A stretch of 64,000 nt of DNA from contig NZ_LZLV01000001.1 in assembly GCF_001673405.1 (NCBI RefSeq), positions 45,847-109,846 on the forward strand, given 5' to 3'. Shown piece after piece: positions 49,060-62,574 of the stretch (position 1 is the first letter of the stretch; each line of letters opens with the position of its first letter). The position numbers and the translations under genes are program-made. The notes under the pieces were generated by a model. That model was not told the DNA's origin and did no database searches. It worked only from the letters and a program-made list of their open reading frames with translations. This stretch comes from Mycobacterium sp. 1245111.1 (GTDB taxonomy: Bacteria > Actinomycetota > Actinomycetes > Mycobacteriales > Mycobacteriaceae).

Positions 49060-49204
49060 CTCCGGGAATGCGCGGGGCCTTGTCGGCGTTTAGGGACATG
49101 GCGGCTGAACTGGCATAATGGTCAGCCGAAGTCACGGTTCCGGTTCACGTCCGATCTTCTCAGCACGATCTGGCGACCCGGCGGCCGACGAATGAAGAGG
49201 AAAC

Positions 49205-49447
49205 ATGAAAGCTGACATTCACCCCGCATACGTCGAGACCACCGTGGTCTGCGGTTGCGGCAATACTTTCCAGACGCGGAGCACCAAGGAGAGCGGCCAC
49301 ATCGTGGTCGAGGTCTGCTCGCAGTGCCACCCGTTCTACACCGGTAAGCAGAAGATTCTCGACAGCGGTGGCCGCGTTGCGCGCTTCGAGAAGCGCTACG
49401 GCAAGCGCAAGGCTGGCGCCGAGAAGGAAGCTGCGGCCGACAAGTAG
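49205..49447 (+). CDS. rpmE: Ribosomal protein L31 (zinc form)
   Basis: An 80-residue large-subunit protein. Four zinc cysteines are present ([12 protein letters not shown] and [14 protein letters not shown]), so it is the zinc-bound L31 rather than the zinc-free paralogue made under zinc starvation. An AAGAGGAAAC ribosome site precedes the ATG; CATAAT at 49114-49119 is a possible -10 element. Equivalent to Rv1298. Confidence 0.94.
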   Translation: MKADIHPAYVETTVVCGCGNTFQTRSTKESGHIVVEVCSQCHPFYTGKQKILDSGGRVARFEKRYGKRKAGAEKEAAADK

Positions 49448-49454
49448 CACGATC

Positions 49455-49498
49455 GACGCCCGGACTGTCGCGATAATCGCGCGGGACGGGCGTCGTTT
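49455..49498 (+). terminator. Hairpin after rpmE, possible terminator or attenuator
   Basis: GACGCCCG (49455-49462) pairs with CGGGCGTC (49487-49494), with an inner CGCGA/TCGCG stem, and is followed by GTTT. It lies between rpmE and prfA. The T-run is short, as usual in mycobacteria, so it may only lower read-through into prfA. Confidence 0.5.
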
Positions 49499-49530
49499 CA
49501 TGTGCGGGAGAGTCCAGCGAGGAGGTGAGC

Positions 49531-50604
49531 ATGACACAAGGCGGTCAGGCGATTGACGCACTGGTGGCCGAGCATGCCGACCTCGAGAAGAAGCTGTCCG
49601 ATCCCGAACTGCACAGCGATGCGGCCAACGCGCGCAAGGTGGGGCGGCGATTCTCGCAACTGGCCCCGATCGTGGCGACCCACCGCCAGCTCACTTCTGC
49701 GCGTGAGGATCTCGAGACCGCGCGTGAACTCGCCGTCGACGACGCGTCGTTCGCCGACGAGGTCACCGAACTCGAAGCGCGGGTCGACGAGTTGGAGACC
49801 AAGCTCAGCGACATGCTGGCGCCACGCGACCCGCACGACGCCGACGACGTGGTACTGGAGGTCAAATCCGGTGAGGGCGGCGAAGAATCGGCTCTGTTCG
49901 CCGCGGACCTGGCCCGGATGTACATCCGCTACGCGGAACGGCACGGCTGGACGGTGACGGTGCTCGACGAGACCTTCTCCGACTTGGGCGGCTACAAAGA
50001 CGCGACGCTGACGATCGCCAGCAAGGGCGATTCGGTGGACGGTGTCTGGTCGCGGCTGAAATTCGAGGGTGGCGTTCACCGTGTGCAGCGGGTACCGGTC
50101 ACCGAATCCCAAGGCCGCGTGCACACTTCGGCTGCGGGCGTGCTGGTGTATCCCGAGCCCGAGGAAGTGGGCGAGGTACAGATCGACGATTCGGATCTGC
50201 GCATCGACGTCTACCGGTCGTCAGGTAAGGGCGGTCAGGGCGTCAACACCACCGACTCCGCGGTGCGAATCACCCACCTGCCCACCGGAATTGTGGTCAC
50301 CTGTCAAAACGAGCGCTCGCAACTGCAGAACAAGGCCCGGGCCATGTTGGTGCTCGCGGCCCGGCTGCAAGCGCTGGCCGAAGAGCAGGCACAGGCCGAC
50401 GCGTCAGCCGACCGGGCCAGCCAGATCCGGACCGTCGACCGCAGCGAGCGCATCCGCACCTACAACTTCCCGGAGAACCGGATCGCCGACCACCGAATCA
50501 ATTTCAAGGCACACAACCTCGACCAGGTCCTGGACGGCGACCTGGATGCACTGTTCGACGCCCTTGGCGCCGCCGACAAGCAAGCCCGGCTGCAGCAGGC
50601 ATGA
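49531..50604 (+). CDS. prfA: Peptide chain release factor 1
   Basis: Ends translation at UAG and UAA codons. The 357-residue protein has the GGQ peptide-release motif at 234-236 in [13 protein letters not shown] and an RF1-type anticodon-like loop region before it (the exact PxT tripeptide lies in [10 protein letters not shown]). ATG 49531 is chosen over GTG 49525: GGAGG at 49521-49525 is 5 bases from the ATG. Overlaps prmC by 4 bases; prmC modifies the Gln236 of this protein. Confidence 0.95.
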   Translation: MTQGGQAIDALVAEHADLEKKLSDPELHSDAANARKVGRRFSQLAPIVATHRQLTSAREDLETARELAVDDASFADEVTELEARVDELETKLSDMLAPRDPHDADDVVLEVKSGEGGEESALFAADLARMYIRYAERHGWTVTVLDETFSDLGGYKDATLTIASKGDSVDGVWSRLKFEGGVHRVQRVPVTESQGRVHTSAAGVLVYPEPEEVGEVQIDDSDLRIDVYRSSGKGGQGVNTTDSAVRITHLPTGIVVTCQNERSQLQNKARAMLVLAARLQALAEEQAQADASADRASQIRTVDRSERIRTYNFPENRIADHRINFKAHNLDQVLDGDLDALFDALGAADKQARLQQA

Positions 50605-51452
50605 CCACCCGGCTGCGTTGTGCGATCGACTCGGCGACAACGCTGCTCGCCCAAGCCGGCATCGATTCCGCGCGCTACGACGCAGAGGAATTAGCCGCGC
50701 ATCTGGCCGGTACCGAGCGGGGGCGGCTGGCGCTGCTGGCCACACCCGATGACGGCTTTTTCGACCGCTACCGCGAAACGATTGCCGAGCGGTCACGTCG
50801 AGTTCCCTTGCAACACTTGACCGGTACCGCCCCTTTCGGCCCGTTGACGTTGACGGTCGGGCCCGGCGTGTTCATCCCTCGGCCGGAAACCGAGGCGATG
50901 CTGGAATGGGCTAGCGCACAACGCCTTCCGGACGCTCCCGTGATCGTCGACCTCTGCACCGGTTCGGGCGCGCTGGCACTCGCCCTGGCCCGGCAGTGGC
51001 CCCACGCCCGGGTGATCGGCGTCGACGACTCCGCCGCGGCCCTCGAGTACGCGCGCACCAATGCCGCGGGCACCGGGGTGGAGTTGATCGAGGCCGACGT
51101 CACCGCGCCAGGCGCCCTCAGCGAACTGGACGGGCAGGTCGATCTGCTGGTGTCCAACCCGCCGTATGTTCCAGACGGCGCTGAGCTCGATCCCGAAGTG
51201 CTGGACCACGATCCGTCGCACGCCGTGTTCGGCGGACCCGACGGCATGACGGTGATCACCGCGATCGTCGAACTGGCCCAACGAGTGCTGAGCCCCGGCG
51301 GCCTGCTCGCGGTCGAGCACGATGACACCACGTCCGTGTTTACCGTCGAATTGGTCTCCGGCACTAGAGGTTTCGAAGACGTCGTGCCTCGCCAGGATCT
51401 CACCGGTCGTCCACGATTCGTCACTGCTCGCCGGATCGGTGACCACCCATGA
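50601..51452 (+). CDS. prmC: Release factor glutamine methyltransferase PrmC (HemK)
   Basis: Methylates the glutamine of the GGQ motif of release factors. The 283-residue protein has a helical N-terminal domain and a SAM-binding domain with [15 protein letters not shown] and the substrate motif NPPY (186-189). It overlaps prfA by ATGA and the TsaC-like gene by 4 bases. Equivalent to Rv1300. Confidence 0.93.
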   Translation: MTTRLRCAIDSATTLLAQAGIDSARYDAEELAAHLAGTERGRLALLATPDDGFFDRYRETIAERSRRVPLQHLTGTAPFGPLTLTVGPGVFIPRPETEAMLEWASAQRLPDAPVIVDLCTGSGALALALARQWPHARVIGVDDSAAALEYARTNAAGTGVELIEADVTAPGALSELDGQVDLLVSNPPYVPDGAELDPEVLDHDPSHAVFGGPDGMTVITAIVELAQRVLSPGGLLAVEHDDTTSVFTVELVSGTRGFEDVVPRQDLTGRPRFVTARRIGDHP

Positions 51453-52102
51453 CCGATACTTTCGACTGCACTCAGGCCGAACAGCGTTCGCGCGCAATCA
51501 CATCGGCGGCCGCGGCGGTGAAGAACGGTGGGCTGGTCGTCCTTCCGACCGACACCGTTTACGGCGTCGGCGCCGACGCGTTCAACGGCACGGCGGTGTC
51601 TGCACTGTTGGCGGCCAAGGGCCGCGGACGCGACATGCCGGTGCCGGTACTGGTCGGCTCATGGCACACCATCGACGGGCTCGCCATGTCGGTGTCGACC
51701 CCGATGCGCAACCTGGTCCACGCGTTCTGGCCCGGCGCTCTGAGCCTGGTGGTCCGGCAGGCCCCGTCGGTGCAATGGGATCTCGGTGATGCGCGCGGCA
51801 CGGTGATGCTGCGTATGCCCCTGCACCCAGTGGCCATCGAGTTGCTGCGTGAGGTCGGACCGATGGCGGTGTCCAGCGCCAACATTTCCGGACGCCCGCC
51901 GGCCGTCAACGTCGGTGACGCTCGCCAGCAGTTGGGCGATCTCGTCGACGTCTACCTCGACGGTGGGCCGGCGGCCCAGCAGGCCGCTTCGACGATTCTG
52001 GACCTGACCTCGCCCGAGCCGCGCATCCTGCGATCCGGCCCGGTCAGTGCCGAACGCATCGCCGAGGTACTCGGCGTCGACGCCGAAAGCCTCACCGCCT
52101 GA
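51449..52102 (+). CDS. TsaC/Sua5-type threonylcarbamoyl-AMP synthase
   Basis: Makes threonylcarbamoyl-AMP for the t6A37 modification of ANN-reading tRNAs. The 217-residue YrdC-domain protein has GGLVVLPTDTVYGVGADAFN, the KxR-like AAKGRGRDMPVPVLVGS, VMLRMPLHP and SSANISGRPPAVN. It lacks the C-terminal Sua5 domain, so is of the TsaC length class. It sits after prmC with overlapping start, as in M. tuberculosis (Rv1301), joining three translation-related genes in one operon. Confidence 0.88.
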   Translation: MTDTFDCTQAEQRSRAITSAAAAVKNGGLVVLPTDTVYGVGADAFNGTAVSALLAAKGRGRDMPVPVLVGSWHTIDGLAMSVSTPMRNLVHAFWPGALSLVVRQAPSVQWDLGDARGTVMLRMPLHPVAIELLREVGPMAVSSANISGRPPAVNVGDARQQLGDLVDVYLDGGPAAQQAASTILDLTSPEPRILRSGPVSAERIAEVLGVDAESLTA

Positions 52103-52145
52103 CCGACTCAGTTCGATCTCAGGGCGATTCAGTATGGTTTTCCGG

Positions 52146-53336
52146 ATGGTCAGCGGTGCCGACAACCTCGCCGGCGGTTTGCTCGCCTTGGCCGATCGGG
52201 GCGCGGGCGTCCCGTTGCGCGAACTCGCACTCGTAGGGCTGACCGCCGCGATCATCACCTACTTTGCGACCGGGCCAGTGCGGACGCTGGCGACCCGATT
52301 CGGCGCCGTGGCGTATCCCCGCGAGCGGGACGTGCATGTGACGCCGACCCCGCGCATGGGCGGGCTGGCCATGTACATCGGCGTGATCGCGGCGGTGTTC
52401 CTGGCGTCGCAGCTTCCCGCGCTGACCCGCGGTTTCGTCTACTCGACGGGCATGCCCGCGGTGGTGCTGGCGGGTGGGCTGATCATGGGCATCGGCCTGA
52501 TCGACGATCGCTGGGGCCTGGACGCGCTGACGAAATTCGCCGGTCAGATCACCGCGGCCAGCGTGTTGGTGACGATGGGCGTCGCGTGGAGCGTCCTGTA
52601 TATCCCGCTGGGCGGGGTGGGCACGATCGTCCTCGACCAGGTGTCGTCGATCCTGCTCACGTTGGCGCTGACGGTCTCGATCGTCAACGCAATGAACTTC
52701 GTCGACGGCCTCGACGGGCTGGCCGCCGGACTCGGGCTCATCACCGCGCTGGCGATCTGCATGTTCTCCGTCGGCCTGCTCCGCGACCACGGCGGCGACG
52801 TGCTGTTCTATCCGCCTGCGGTCATCTCGGTGGTGCTGGCCGGAGCGTGCCTGGGTTTCCTGCCGCACAACTTCCATCCGGCCAAGATCTTCATGGGTGA
52901 CTCCGGTTCGATGCTCATCGGCCTGATGCTGGCCGCGGCGTCGACGACGGCCGCCGGACCCATCTCGCAGAACGCGTACGGCGCCCGCGATGTGTTTGCT
53001 CTGCTGTCGCCGTTCCTATTGGTCGTTGCGGTCATGTTCGTCCCGATGCTCGACCTGCTGCTGGCGATCGTGCGCCGCACCCGAGCCGGCCGCAGTGCGT
53101 TCAGCCCCGACAAAATGCATCTGCATCACCGACTCCTGCAAATCGGCCATTCCCATCGGCGGGTCGTGCTGATCATCTATCTGTGGGTCGGCATTGTCGC
53201 ATTCGGCACGGCAAGCACCATTTTCTTCGATCCGCGGAACACCGGCGCTGTCATGTTGGGTGCCACCGTGATCGCGGTCGTCGCAACGCTGATTCCGCTG
53301 CTACGACGCGGTGACGATGTCTACGACGAGGAGTAG
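52146..53336 (+). CDS. wecA: WecA-type GlcNAc-1-phosphate transferase
   Basis: Transfers GlcNAc-1-phosphate to decaprenyl phosphate, the first step of the linker joining arabinogalactan to peptidoglycan. About 396 residues with roughly eleven membrane helices. Motifs: RDVHVTPTPRMGGLA, IGLIDDRWGLDALTK (Mg-binding Asp pair), NAMNFVDGLDGLAAG, FMGDSGSM and MHLHHRLLQIGHSHRR. ATG 52146 is favoured because TATGGT (52133-52138) lies 7 bases before it; ATG 52134 sits inside that hexamer. Equivalent to Rv1302 (rfe). Confidence 0.9.
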   Translation: MVSGADNLAGGLLALADRGAGVPLRELALVGLTAAIITYFATGPVRTLATRFGAVAYPRERDVHVTPTPRMGGLAMYIGVIAAVFLASQLPALTRGFVYSTGMPAVVLAGGLIMGIGLIDDRWGLDALTKFAGQITAASVLVTMGVAWSVLYIPLGGVGTIVLDQVSSILLTLALTVSIVNAMNFVDGLDGLAAGLGLITALAICMFSVGLLRDHGGDVLFYPPAVISVVLAGACLGFLPHNFHPAKIFMGDSGSMLIGLMLAAASTTAAGPISQNAYGARDVFALLSPFLLVVAVMFVPMLDLLLAIVRRTRAGRSAFSPDKMHLHHRLLQIGHSHRRVVLIIYLWVGIVAFGTASTIFFDPRNTGAVMLGATVIAVVATLIPLLRRGDDVYDEE

Positions 53337-53559
53337 TAGAGTCCTCGTCGATATGGTACGGTGCTGGTAGAACCCGAATTAACCTCGCGGGTTGCCGGCC
53401 ATCGGCAGTCGGAGCCAGCTCCGGTCCTGCCGACCAACGACCGACAATGGGGAGTAGTCCCTTGGGTGATGCGAGCGCGCTGAAAGCGCTCCGATACGCT
53501 CAACGGGCCACGCGACAAGCAACGCACAACTCCCCCCGAACGAGGACTGAGGTGCTGCA

Positions 53560-54009
53560 GTGACTACACCAGCGCAGGACACGCCGTTGGTGTTCCCGTC
53601 CATTGCGTTTCGGCCTATTCGCCTGTTCGCGATCTCGGTTGTGCTGACTGCCGTCGCGGTCGCAATCGCCGCTTCTCTCGGCAATCCGAAGGTCGGCCTT
53701 TTCTTCGGCGTGGGACTTCTGTTGGGTTTGCTCAATGCGCTCGGTGTGCAGCGTTCGGTCGCGGCGATCACCGCCGAAGAGCACCCGCTGAAAAAGAAGA
53801 TGGCGGCGAACTCTGCGACGCGACTGCTGGTGATCACGACGATCGGATTGGCGATCGCGTTCGTGTTCCGGCCGGCCGGGCTTGGCGTGGTATTCGGGCT
53901 TGCGCTCTTTCAGGTGCTGCTGGTGCTGACGACCGCACTGCCGGTCTGGAAGAAGCTGCGCAGCGGAGCGGCTGACGGTGTTGAAGGGATGGGATACAGC
54001 AATGACTGA
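53560..54009 (+). CDS. AtpI-like membrane protein
   Basis: A 149-residue protein with four predicted membrane helices (about 22-40, 45-62, 88-104, 110-128). Its place just before atpB and its small helical make-up match subunit I (AtpI), which helps c-ring assembly or Mg uptake in other bacteria. Equivalent to Rv1303. GTG at 53560 with CTGAGG 8 bases upstream. The 223-base gap before it should hold the atp promoter: TATGGT at 53352-53357 is a candidate -10 element, and a GAGCGC/GCGCTC hairpin occurs at about 53470-53490. It overlaps atpB by 8 bases. Confidence 0.8.
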   Translation: MTTPAQDTPLVFPSIAFRPIRLFAISVVLTAVAVAIAASLGNPKVGLFFGVGLLLGLLNALGVQRSVAAITAEEHPLKKKMAANSATRLLVITTIGLAIAFVFRPAGLGVVFGLALFQVLLVLTTALPVWKKLRSGAADGVEGMGYSND

Positions 54010-54787
54010 GATGCTGCTGGCTGAGGGCGCCATCGAGGTCGGCCATCACGACACCGCCGAGTTGTTCGGCCTGACGATCAACGTCGACACGGTGATGTCG
54101 GCAGGGATCGCCGCCCTCATTGTCATCGGACTGGCCTTCTTCCTGCGCGCCAAGGTCACCTCGAGTGGTGTCCCGGGCGGCGTGCAGTTGTTCTTCGAGG
54201 CGATCACCATCCAGATGCGCAACCAGATCGAGGCTGCGATCGGAATGCGTATCGCGCCCTTCGTACTGCCGCTCGCGGTAACGCTTTTCGTCTACATCCT
54301 GATCTCGAACTGGCTGTCGGTGCTGCCCTTGCAGTACACCAAGTCATCGGGCGGATCGCCGAAAGAGGTGTTCGGCCCGCCTGCCTCGGACATCAACTAC
54401 GTGCTGGCGCTGGCGCTGTTCGTGTTCATCTGTTACCACCTGGCCGGCATCTGGCGGGCCGGCCCGATCGGGTATCCGGTCAAGGTCCTCAAGGGGCACG
54501 TGTGGGACAACCTGTCCCCGGTCGTCGGAGTGATCTTCATGCCGATCAACGTCGTCGAAGAACTCGCCAAGCCGATCTCGTTGTCGCTCCGACTCTTCGG
54601 CAACATCTTCGCCGGCGGCATCCTCGTCGCACTGATCGCGCTGTTCCCGCCATACGTGCTGTGGGCGCCGAACGCGGTCTGGAAGGCATTCGACCTGTTC
54701 GTCGGCGCAATCCAGGCGTTCATCTTTGCGCTGCTGACGATCCTGTACTTCAGCCAGTCGATGGAACTGGAGGAAGACCACCATTAA
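54002..54787 (+). CDS. atpB: ATP synthase subunit a
   Basis: Membrane subunit forming the proton half-channels next to the c-ring. 261 residues, six helices. The essential Arg is R197 in [13 protein letters not shown], within [15 protein letters not shown]. The first helices ([23 protein letters not shown]) are typical. Start ATG 54002 overlaps the AtpI-like gene end. Equivalent to Rv1304. Confidence 0.95.
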   Translation: MTEMLLAEGAIEVGHHDTAELFGLTINVDTVMSAGIAALIVIGLAFFLRAKVTSSGVPGGVQLFFEAITIQMRNQIEAAIGMRIAPFVLPLAVTLFVYILISNWLSVLPLQYTKSSGGSPKEVFGPPASDINYVLALALFVFICYHLAGIWRAGPIGYPVKVLKGHVWDNLSPVVGVIFMPINVVEELAKPISLSLRLFGNIFAGGILVALIALFPPYVLWAPNAVWKAFDLFVGAIQAFIFALLTILYFSQSMELEEDHH

Positions 54788-54847
54788 GACGTCCTGGCTC
54801 GACCACCACAGACTTGGTAGACCGCTACCAAATATCAAGGAGGATAA

Positions 54848-55096
<249 letters not shown>

Positions 55097-55105
55097 TCAG
55101 TCGAG

Positions 55106-55618
55106 ATGGGTGACATGAGCGCTGTGGTTCTGGCGGCTGCCAGCCAGGCTGAGGGCAACTTCCTCATGCCTAACGGCACCTTCTTCGTCGTGCTGATCAT
55201 CTTCTTGATCGTGCTCGGGGTGATCGGCACCTTCGTGGTCCCGCCGATCTCGAAGGTGCTCAAAGAGCGCGACAACATGGTCACCAAAACGGTTGCAGAC
55301 AACAAGAAATCGGCCGAGCAATTCGCCGCTGCCCAAGAGGACTACGAGAAGGCGATGTCGGCCGCTCGGGTTACGGCATCGGCGGCTCGCGACGAGGCTC
55401 GGACCAAGGGCCGCAAGGTCGTCGACGAAAAGCGTGGGCAGGCCGAGGAGGAGGTCTCCTCGAACCTGCAGAACGTCGCCGAGCAACTCAAGCGGGAGGG
55501 TGACGCCGTGGCTGCGGACCTTCGCACGCGGGTGGAGAGCCTCTCGACCGCGCTGGCGAGCCGCATCCTCGGCGTCGAGATCAGCACCTCGGTCTCGGCT
55601 ATAGGTTCGGAGCGGTAA
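55106..55618 (+). CDS. atpF: ATP synthase subunit b
   Basis: A 170-residue peripheral stalk subunit: short outer segment, one membrane helix (about 23-45, [23 protein letters not shown]), then a long charged helix that dimerises with the b-like part of AtpH. Starts 9 bases after atpE. Equivalent to Rv1306. Confidence 0.94.
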   Translation: MGDMSAVVLAAASQAEGNFLMPNGTFFVVLIIFLIVLGVIGTFVVPPISKVLKERDNMVTKTVADNKKSAEQFAAAQEDYEKAMSAARVTASAARDEARTKGRKVVDEKRGQAEEEVSSNLQNVAEQLKREGDAVAADLRTRVESLSTALASRILGVEISTSVSAIGSER

Positions 55619-55625
55619 GCACCAG

Positions 55626-56966
55626 ATGTCAACATTTATCGGGCAGCTCGTCGGGTTCGCCGTCATCATCCTGCTGGTCTGGCGCTACGTCGTGCCACCA
55701 GTGCGAAAGATGATGGCGGACCAGCAAGACACCGTGCGCCGGCAGCTGGCGGAATCCGCGGCCGCCGCTGATCGGTTGGCGGAGGCCAGCCGTGCCCACA
55801 CCAAGGCGAAGGAAGACGCCAGCGCCGAGGCGCAGCGGTTGACCGAAGAGGCGCGAGCCGACGCGAAACGCATCGGCGAACAACTACGGGCTCAAGCCGA
55901 CAGTGACGCCGAGCGGATCAAGCAGCAGGGCGCCAAGCAAGCGGAGTTGATGCGCGCGCAGTTGATCCGTCAGCTGCGTCAGGACATCGGTGCCGAATCT
56001 GTGCACCGGGCAGGCGAATTGGTGCGCGGATACGTGGCCGACCCGGCACAGCAGTCGGCGACTGTGGACCGTTTCCTGGACGAGCTCGACGACATGGCGT
56101 CGTCGACGGCCGATGTCCAATATCCCGTCGCGACGAAGATGCGCTCGGCCAGCCGGCAGGCCCTGACGGACCTGCTCGACAAGTTCGATGGGATTGCCGA
56201 CGGCCTTGACGACCAGGGTTTGTCAACGCTCGCCGATGATCTGATATCCGTTGTGGCGCTGTTGAATCGGGAGACCGTCGTCAACCGCTACCTCACGCAG
56301 ACCGCAGAGGATGCGACACCGCGAGTCCGACTGCTCGAACGTTTGGTGTCGGGCAAGGTCGGTCAGGCCGCGCTTGACGTGGCCAAAGCGGCCGTTTCCC
56401 AGCGCTGGTCGGCCGAGGGCGACCTGATCGATGCCATCGAGCTGGCGGGTCGCCAAGCGCTGCTGATTCGCGCCGATCGCGCCGGGCAGCTCGACGAGGT
56501 CGAAGACCAGTTGTTCCGGTTTTCTCGCATCCTCGATGCCCAGCCTCGCCTGGCCATCCTGCTGGGCGACTACGAAACACCGGCTGACGCCCGAGTTCAG
56601 TTGCTGCGCAACGTCCTTGGAAGTGCGGGCGCCGGCGTCAACGCGACCACGGCTGACCTACTCGCCAAGACGGTTGAGCTGCTTCGTGGCCGGCCGGCCG
56701 AAGAGGCCGTGCAAGAACTGGCCAAGGTCGCGGTGGCTCGACGTGGCGAGATCGTCGCGCAGGTGAGCGCGGCGGCCGAACTGAGCGACGCCCAGCACAC
56801 CCGCCTCACCGAGGTGCTGAGCCGGATCTACGGTCACCCGGTCACAGCACAGATTTCCACCGACCCAGAGCTGCTCGGCGGGCTCGCAATTTCGGTTGGC
56901 GACGAAATCATCGACGGCACGCTGTCGTCGCGTCTCGCCGCAGCCCAGACCCAGTTGCCCGACTGA
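55626..56966 (+). CDS. atpH: ATP synthase b'-delta fusion
   Basis: A 446-residue mycobacterial fusion: an N-terminal b-like part (membrane helix about 5-22 and a charged helix to about 110) joined to a delta subunit domain (about 270-446, ending [20 protein letters not shown]). It forms the second stator arm and caps the F1 head. The extra middle segment (about 115-265) is specific to actinobacteria with this fusion. Same length as Rv1307. Confidence 0.95.
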   Translation: MSTFIGQLVGFAVIILLVWRYVVPPVRKMMADQQDTVRRQLAESAAAADRLAEASRAHTKAKEDASAEAQRLTEEARADAKRIGEQLRAQADSDAERIKQQGAKQAELMRAQLIRQLRQDIGAESVHRAGELVRGYVADPAQQSATVDRFLDELDDMASSTADVQYPVATKMRSASRQALTDLLDKFDGIADGLDDQGLSTLADDLISVVALLNRETVVNRYLTQTAEDATPRVRLLERLVSGKVGQAALDVAKAAVSQRWSAEGDLIDAIELAGRQALLIRADRAGQLDEVEDQLFRFSRILDAQPRLAILLGDYETPADARVQLLRNVLGSAGAGVNATTADLLAKTVELLRGRPAEEAVQELAKVAVARRGEIVAQVSAAAELSDAQHTRLTEVLSRIYGHPVTAQISTDPELLGGLAISVGDEIIDGTLSSRLAAAQTQLPD

Positions 56967-57005
56967 CCCAGTAACACCATCGACAAGCAGGAAGAACGAA
57001 AAGCC

Positions 57006-58658
<1,653 letters not shown>

Positions 58659-58664
58659 TCGAGG

Positions 58665-59573
58665 ATGGCTGCCACACTTCGCGAACTGCGGGGTCGCATT
58701 CGTTCCGCCGGGGCGATCAAGAAGATCACCAAGGCGCAGGAAATGATCGCGACGTCGCGCATCGGCAAGGCGCAGGCTCGGCTCAACGAGGCCCGGCCCT
58801 ACTGCGTCGAACTCACCCGCGTGCTCACCACACTGGCGGCCGAGGCCGCGCTCGACCACCCACTGCTGGTCGAGAACCCCTCGCCGAAACGTGCTGCGGT
58901 GCTGGTCGTTTCGTCCGACCGTGGCCTGTGCGGAGCGTACAACTCCGGCGCCTTCCGCAGAGCCGAGGAGCTCTTCTCGCGGCTGCGGCAAGACGGCAAG
59001 ACACCTGTGCTCTACACCGTCGGGCGAAAAGCGCAGGGCTACTTCAAGTTCCGCAACTGGGACATCGAAGACTCGTGGACCGGGTTCTCGGAGCGGCCGA
59101 GCTATGAGGACGCGGTCAAGGTGGCCGATTCGCTGGTGAGCGCGTTCATGGCCGGCCGCGGCGACGACGAGTCCGACGAGCACGACGGCGTCGACGAAGT
59201 GCACGTCGTCTACACCGAATTCAAGTCGATGATGTCGCAGTCGGTAGGAGCGCACCGCATCGCACCGATGGTCGTGGAGTACGTCGAGGACGACAACGAG
59301 CCGAAGACGCTGTACTCGTTCGAGCCGGATGCGACGACGCTGTTCGATGCGATGCTGCCGCGGTATCTGACCACCCGCGTGTACGCGGCGCTGCTCGAGT
59401 CCGCCGCGTCAGAACTGGCCTCACGGCAACGGGCGATGAAGTCGGCCAGCGACAACGCCGACGACCTGATCAAGTCGCTCACGCTCGAGGCGAACCGTGA
59501 GCGGCAGGCCCAGATCACCCAGGAAATCAGCGAAATCGTCGGTGGCGCCAACGCGCTCGCCGACGCCAAATAA
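58665..59573 (+). CDS. atpG: ATP synthase subunit gamma
   Basis: Central rotor shaft, 302 residues; two long helices at the termini ([25 protein letters not shown] and the C-terminal [22 protein letters not shown]) frame a Rossmann-like domain. The acidic loop [16 protein letters not shown] (about 164-179) is the mycobacteria-specific insertion known to affect coupling and hydrolysis. 6 bases after atpA. Equivalent to Rv1309. Confidence 0.95.
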   Translation: MAATLRELRGRIRSAGAIKKITKAQEMIATSRIGKAQARLNEARPYCVELTRVLTTLAAEAALDHPLLVENPSPKRAAVLVVSSDRGLCGAYNSGAFRRAEELFSRLRQDGKTPVLYTVGRKAQGYFKFRNWDIEDSWTGFSERPSYEDAVKVADSLVSAFMAGRGDDESDEHDGVDEVHVVYTEFKSMMSQSVGAHRIAPMVVEYVEDDNEPKTLYSFEPDATTLFDAMLPRYLTTRVYAALLESAASELASRQRAMKSASDNADDLIKSLTLEANRERQAQITQEISEIVGGANALADAK

Positions 59574-61058
<1,485 letters not shown>

Positions 61059-61107
61059 TGTTGTTGGTGCCGGCGGCGAAGGTTGAGCGTGGAAGGGCAG
61101 GTGTGAG

Positions 61108-61473
61108 ATGACCGCGCTGAACGTGGAGATCGTTGCCGTCGATCGGAAGATCTGGTCGGGCGAGGCGACGTTCCTCTTCACGCGCACCACGGTGGGGGAG
61201 ATCGGGATTCTGCCCAGTCATATCCCGCTGGTTGCGCAATTGGTTGACGACGCGATGGTTCGTGTCGAGCGTGCGGGCGAGGACGACCTTCGGGTCGCCA
61301 TCGAAGGCGGGTTCCTGTCAGTGACCGAGGAGAGCGTGAGCATCCTCGCGGAGTCGGCGCAATTCGAGTCGGAGATCGACGAGGCGGCGGCCAAAGAAGA
61401 TTCGGAGTCAGACGACCCTCGCATCGCTGCTAGGGGACGCGGCAGGCTGCGCGCAGTCGGCGCGCTCGACTGA
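61108..61473 (+). CDS. atpC: ATP synthase subunit epsilon
   Basis: A 121-residue rotor subunit: N-terminal beta barrel ([37 protein letters not shown]) and a short helical C-terminal part rich in Glu/Asp then Arg. Couples proton flow to synthesis. GGAAGGGCAGGTGTGAG precedes the ATG. Same length as Rv1311. Confidence 0.94.
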   Translation: MTALNVEIVAVDRKIWSGEATFLFTRTTVGEIGILPSHIPLVAQLVDDAMVRVERAGEDDLRVAIEGGFLSVTEESVSILAESAQFESEIDEAAAKEDSESDDPRIAARGRGRLRAVGALD

Positions 61474-61485
61474 TATACCACTGCG

Positions 61486-61929
61486 ATGAGCGCGCTCATG
61501 ATTGTCATGGTCGTGCTCGTTGCGGTTTTGGGGCTGGCGGTCGTCGCTCTCAGCTATCGGCTGTGGAAGCTGCGCCAGGGTGGGACAGCGGCAATCATGC
61601 GGGACATCCCCGCGGTGGGCGGCCACGGCTGGCGTCACGGCGTAATCCGTTACCGCGGAAGCGATGCCGCGTTCTATCGACTGTCGAGTGTTCGCCTCTG
61701 GCCGGATCGCCAGCTCAACAGGCGCGGCGTCGAGGTCGTCTCGCGTCGACCACCGCGCGGCGACGAGTTCGACATCATGACTGAAGAGATCATCGTGCTG
61801 GAACTACGCGATGCCACGCAGGAGCGCAAAGCAGGCTACGAAATCGCCTTGGACCGAGGGGCTTTGACGGCGTTCCAGTCGTGGCTGGAGTCGCGTCCCT
61901 CACCGCGCGCGCGCCGTCGCAGCACCTGA
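61486..61929 (+). CDS. DUF2550 membrane protein
   Basis: A 147-residue protein with one N-terminal membrane helix (about 3-24) and a basic cytosolic domain (GGHGWRHGVIRYRGSDAAFYRLSSVRLWPDR, RRGVEVVSRRPP, IALDRGALTAFQSWLESRP), matching DUF2550, an actinobacterial family always near the atp operon end as in Rv1312. The function is not known; linkage suggests a role near ATP synthase or cell envelope. Starts 12 bases after atpC. Confidence 0.85.
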   Translation: MSALMIVMVVLVAVLGLAVVALSYRLWKLRQGGTAAIMRDIPAVGGHGWRHGVIRYRGSDAAFYRLSSVRLWPDRQLNRRGVEVVSRRPPRGDEFDIMTEEIIVLELRDATQERKAGYEIALDRGALTAFQSWLESRPSPRARRRST

Positions 61930-61937
61930 CGTGGCGG

Positions 61938-62516
61938 CTAGTCGGCTCGTCTGCCGCCTGGTTGCCAGAGCACGTCGCCGTCCGGATTGACCACCCGGCA
62001 CAGGATAAACAGCAAGTCGGACAGGCGATTCAGATATTTCGCAGGCAGCGGACTGACGTCCGAGGGATGTTCATCGATTGCATCCCAGGCAGCGCGCTCG
62101 GCCCGCCGCGTCACCGTGCGGGCGATGTGCAGCAGCGCGGAGAGGGGCGAACCACCAGGCAGCACAAAGGATGTGAGCGGCGGCAGAGCCGCGTTGAACT
62201 CGTCGCACCAGGTCTCGAGGCGGTCGATGTAGTCCTGCGTAACGCGCAGCGGCGGATGCTTCGGATTCTCGACCACCGGTGTCGAGAGATCCGCGCCCGC
62301 GTCGAACAGGTCGTTCTGGATCCGTCGCAGCACGTGAGCAATCCGCTCGTCGGGGGCGCCCAAGGCCAGGGCCGCACCGATAGCAGCGTTGGCCTCATCG
62401 CAGTCGGCGTACGCCACCAATCGCGTGTCGTTCTTGGAAACCCGCGAGAAGTCGCTCAATCCAGTGGTCCCGTCGTCGCCGGTCCTGGTGTAGATGCGAG
62501 TCAGATGTACGGCCAT
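61938..62516 (-). CDS. Cob(I)alamin adenosyltransferase, PduO type
   Basis: Makes adenosylcobalamin from ATP and reduced cobalamin. 192 residues with the ATP-binding N terminus IYTRTGDDGTTGL, YADCDEANAAIGAAL, and the C-terminal RTVTRRAERAAW and NRLSDLLFILCR, all diagnostic of PduO. The ATG at 62514-62516 has TACGTT (62529-62524, minus strand) 7 bases before it, suggesting a leaderless mRNA. Divergent from murA, 58 bases apart. The insertion sequence gene Rv1313c found next to it in M. tuberculosis is absent. Equivalent to Rv1314c. Confidence 0.92.
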   Translation of the reverse strand: MAVHLTRIYTRTGDDGTTGLSDFSRVSKNDTRLVAYADCDEANAAIGAALALGAPDERIAHVLRRIQNDLFDAGADLSTPVVENPKHPPLRVTQDYIDRLETWCDEFNAALPPLTSFVLPGGSPLSALLHIARTVTRRAERAAWDAIDEHPSDVSPLPAKYLNRLSDLLFILCRVVNPDGDVLWQPGGRRAD

Positions 62517-62574
62517 GATCACGAACGTACCTAGCTGACTGACAGGGCGATACTGCTTCACTAAACTAGCCCGC

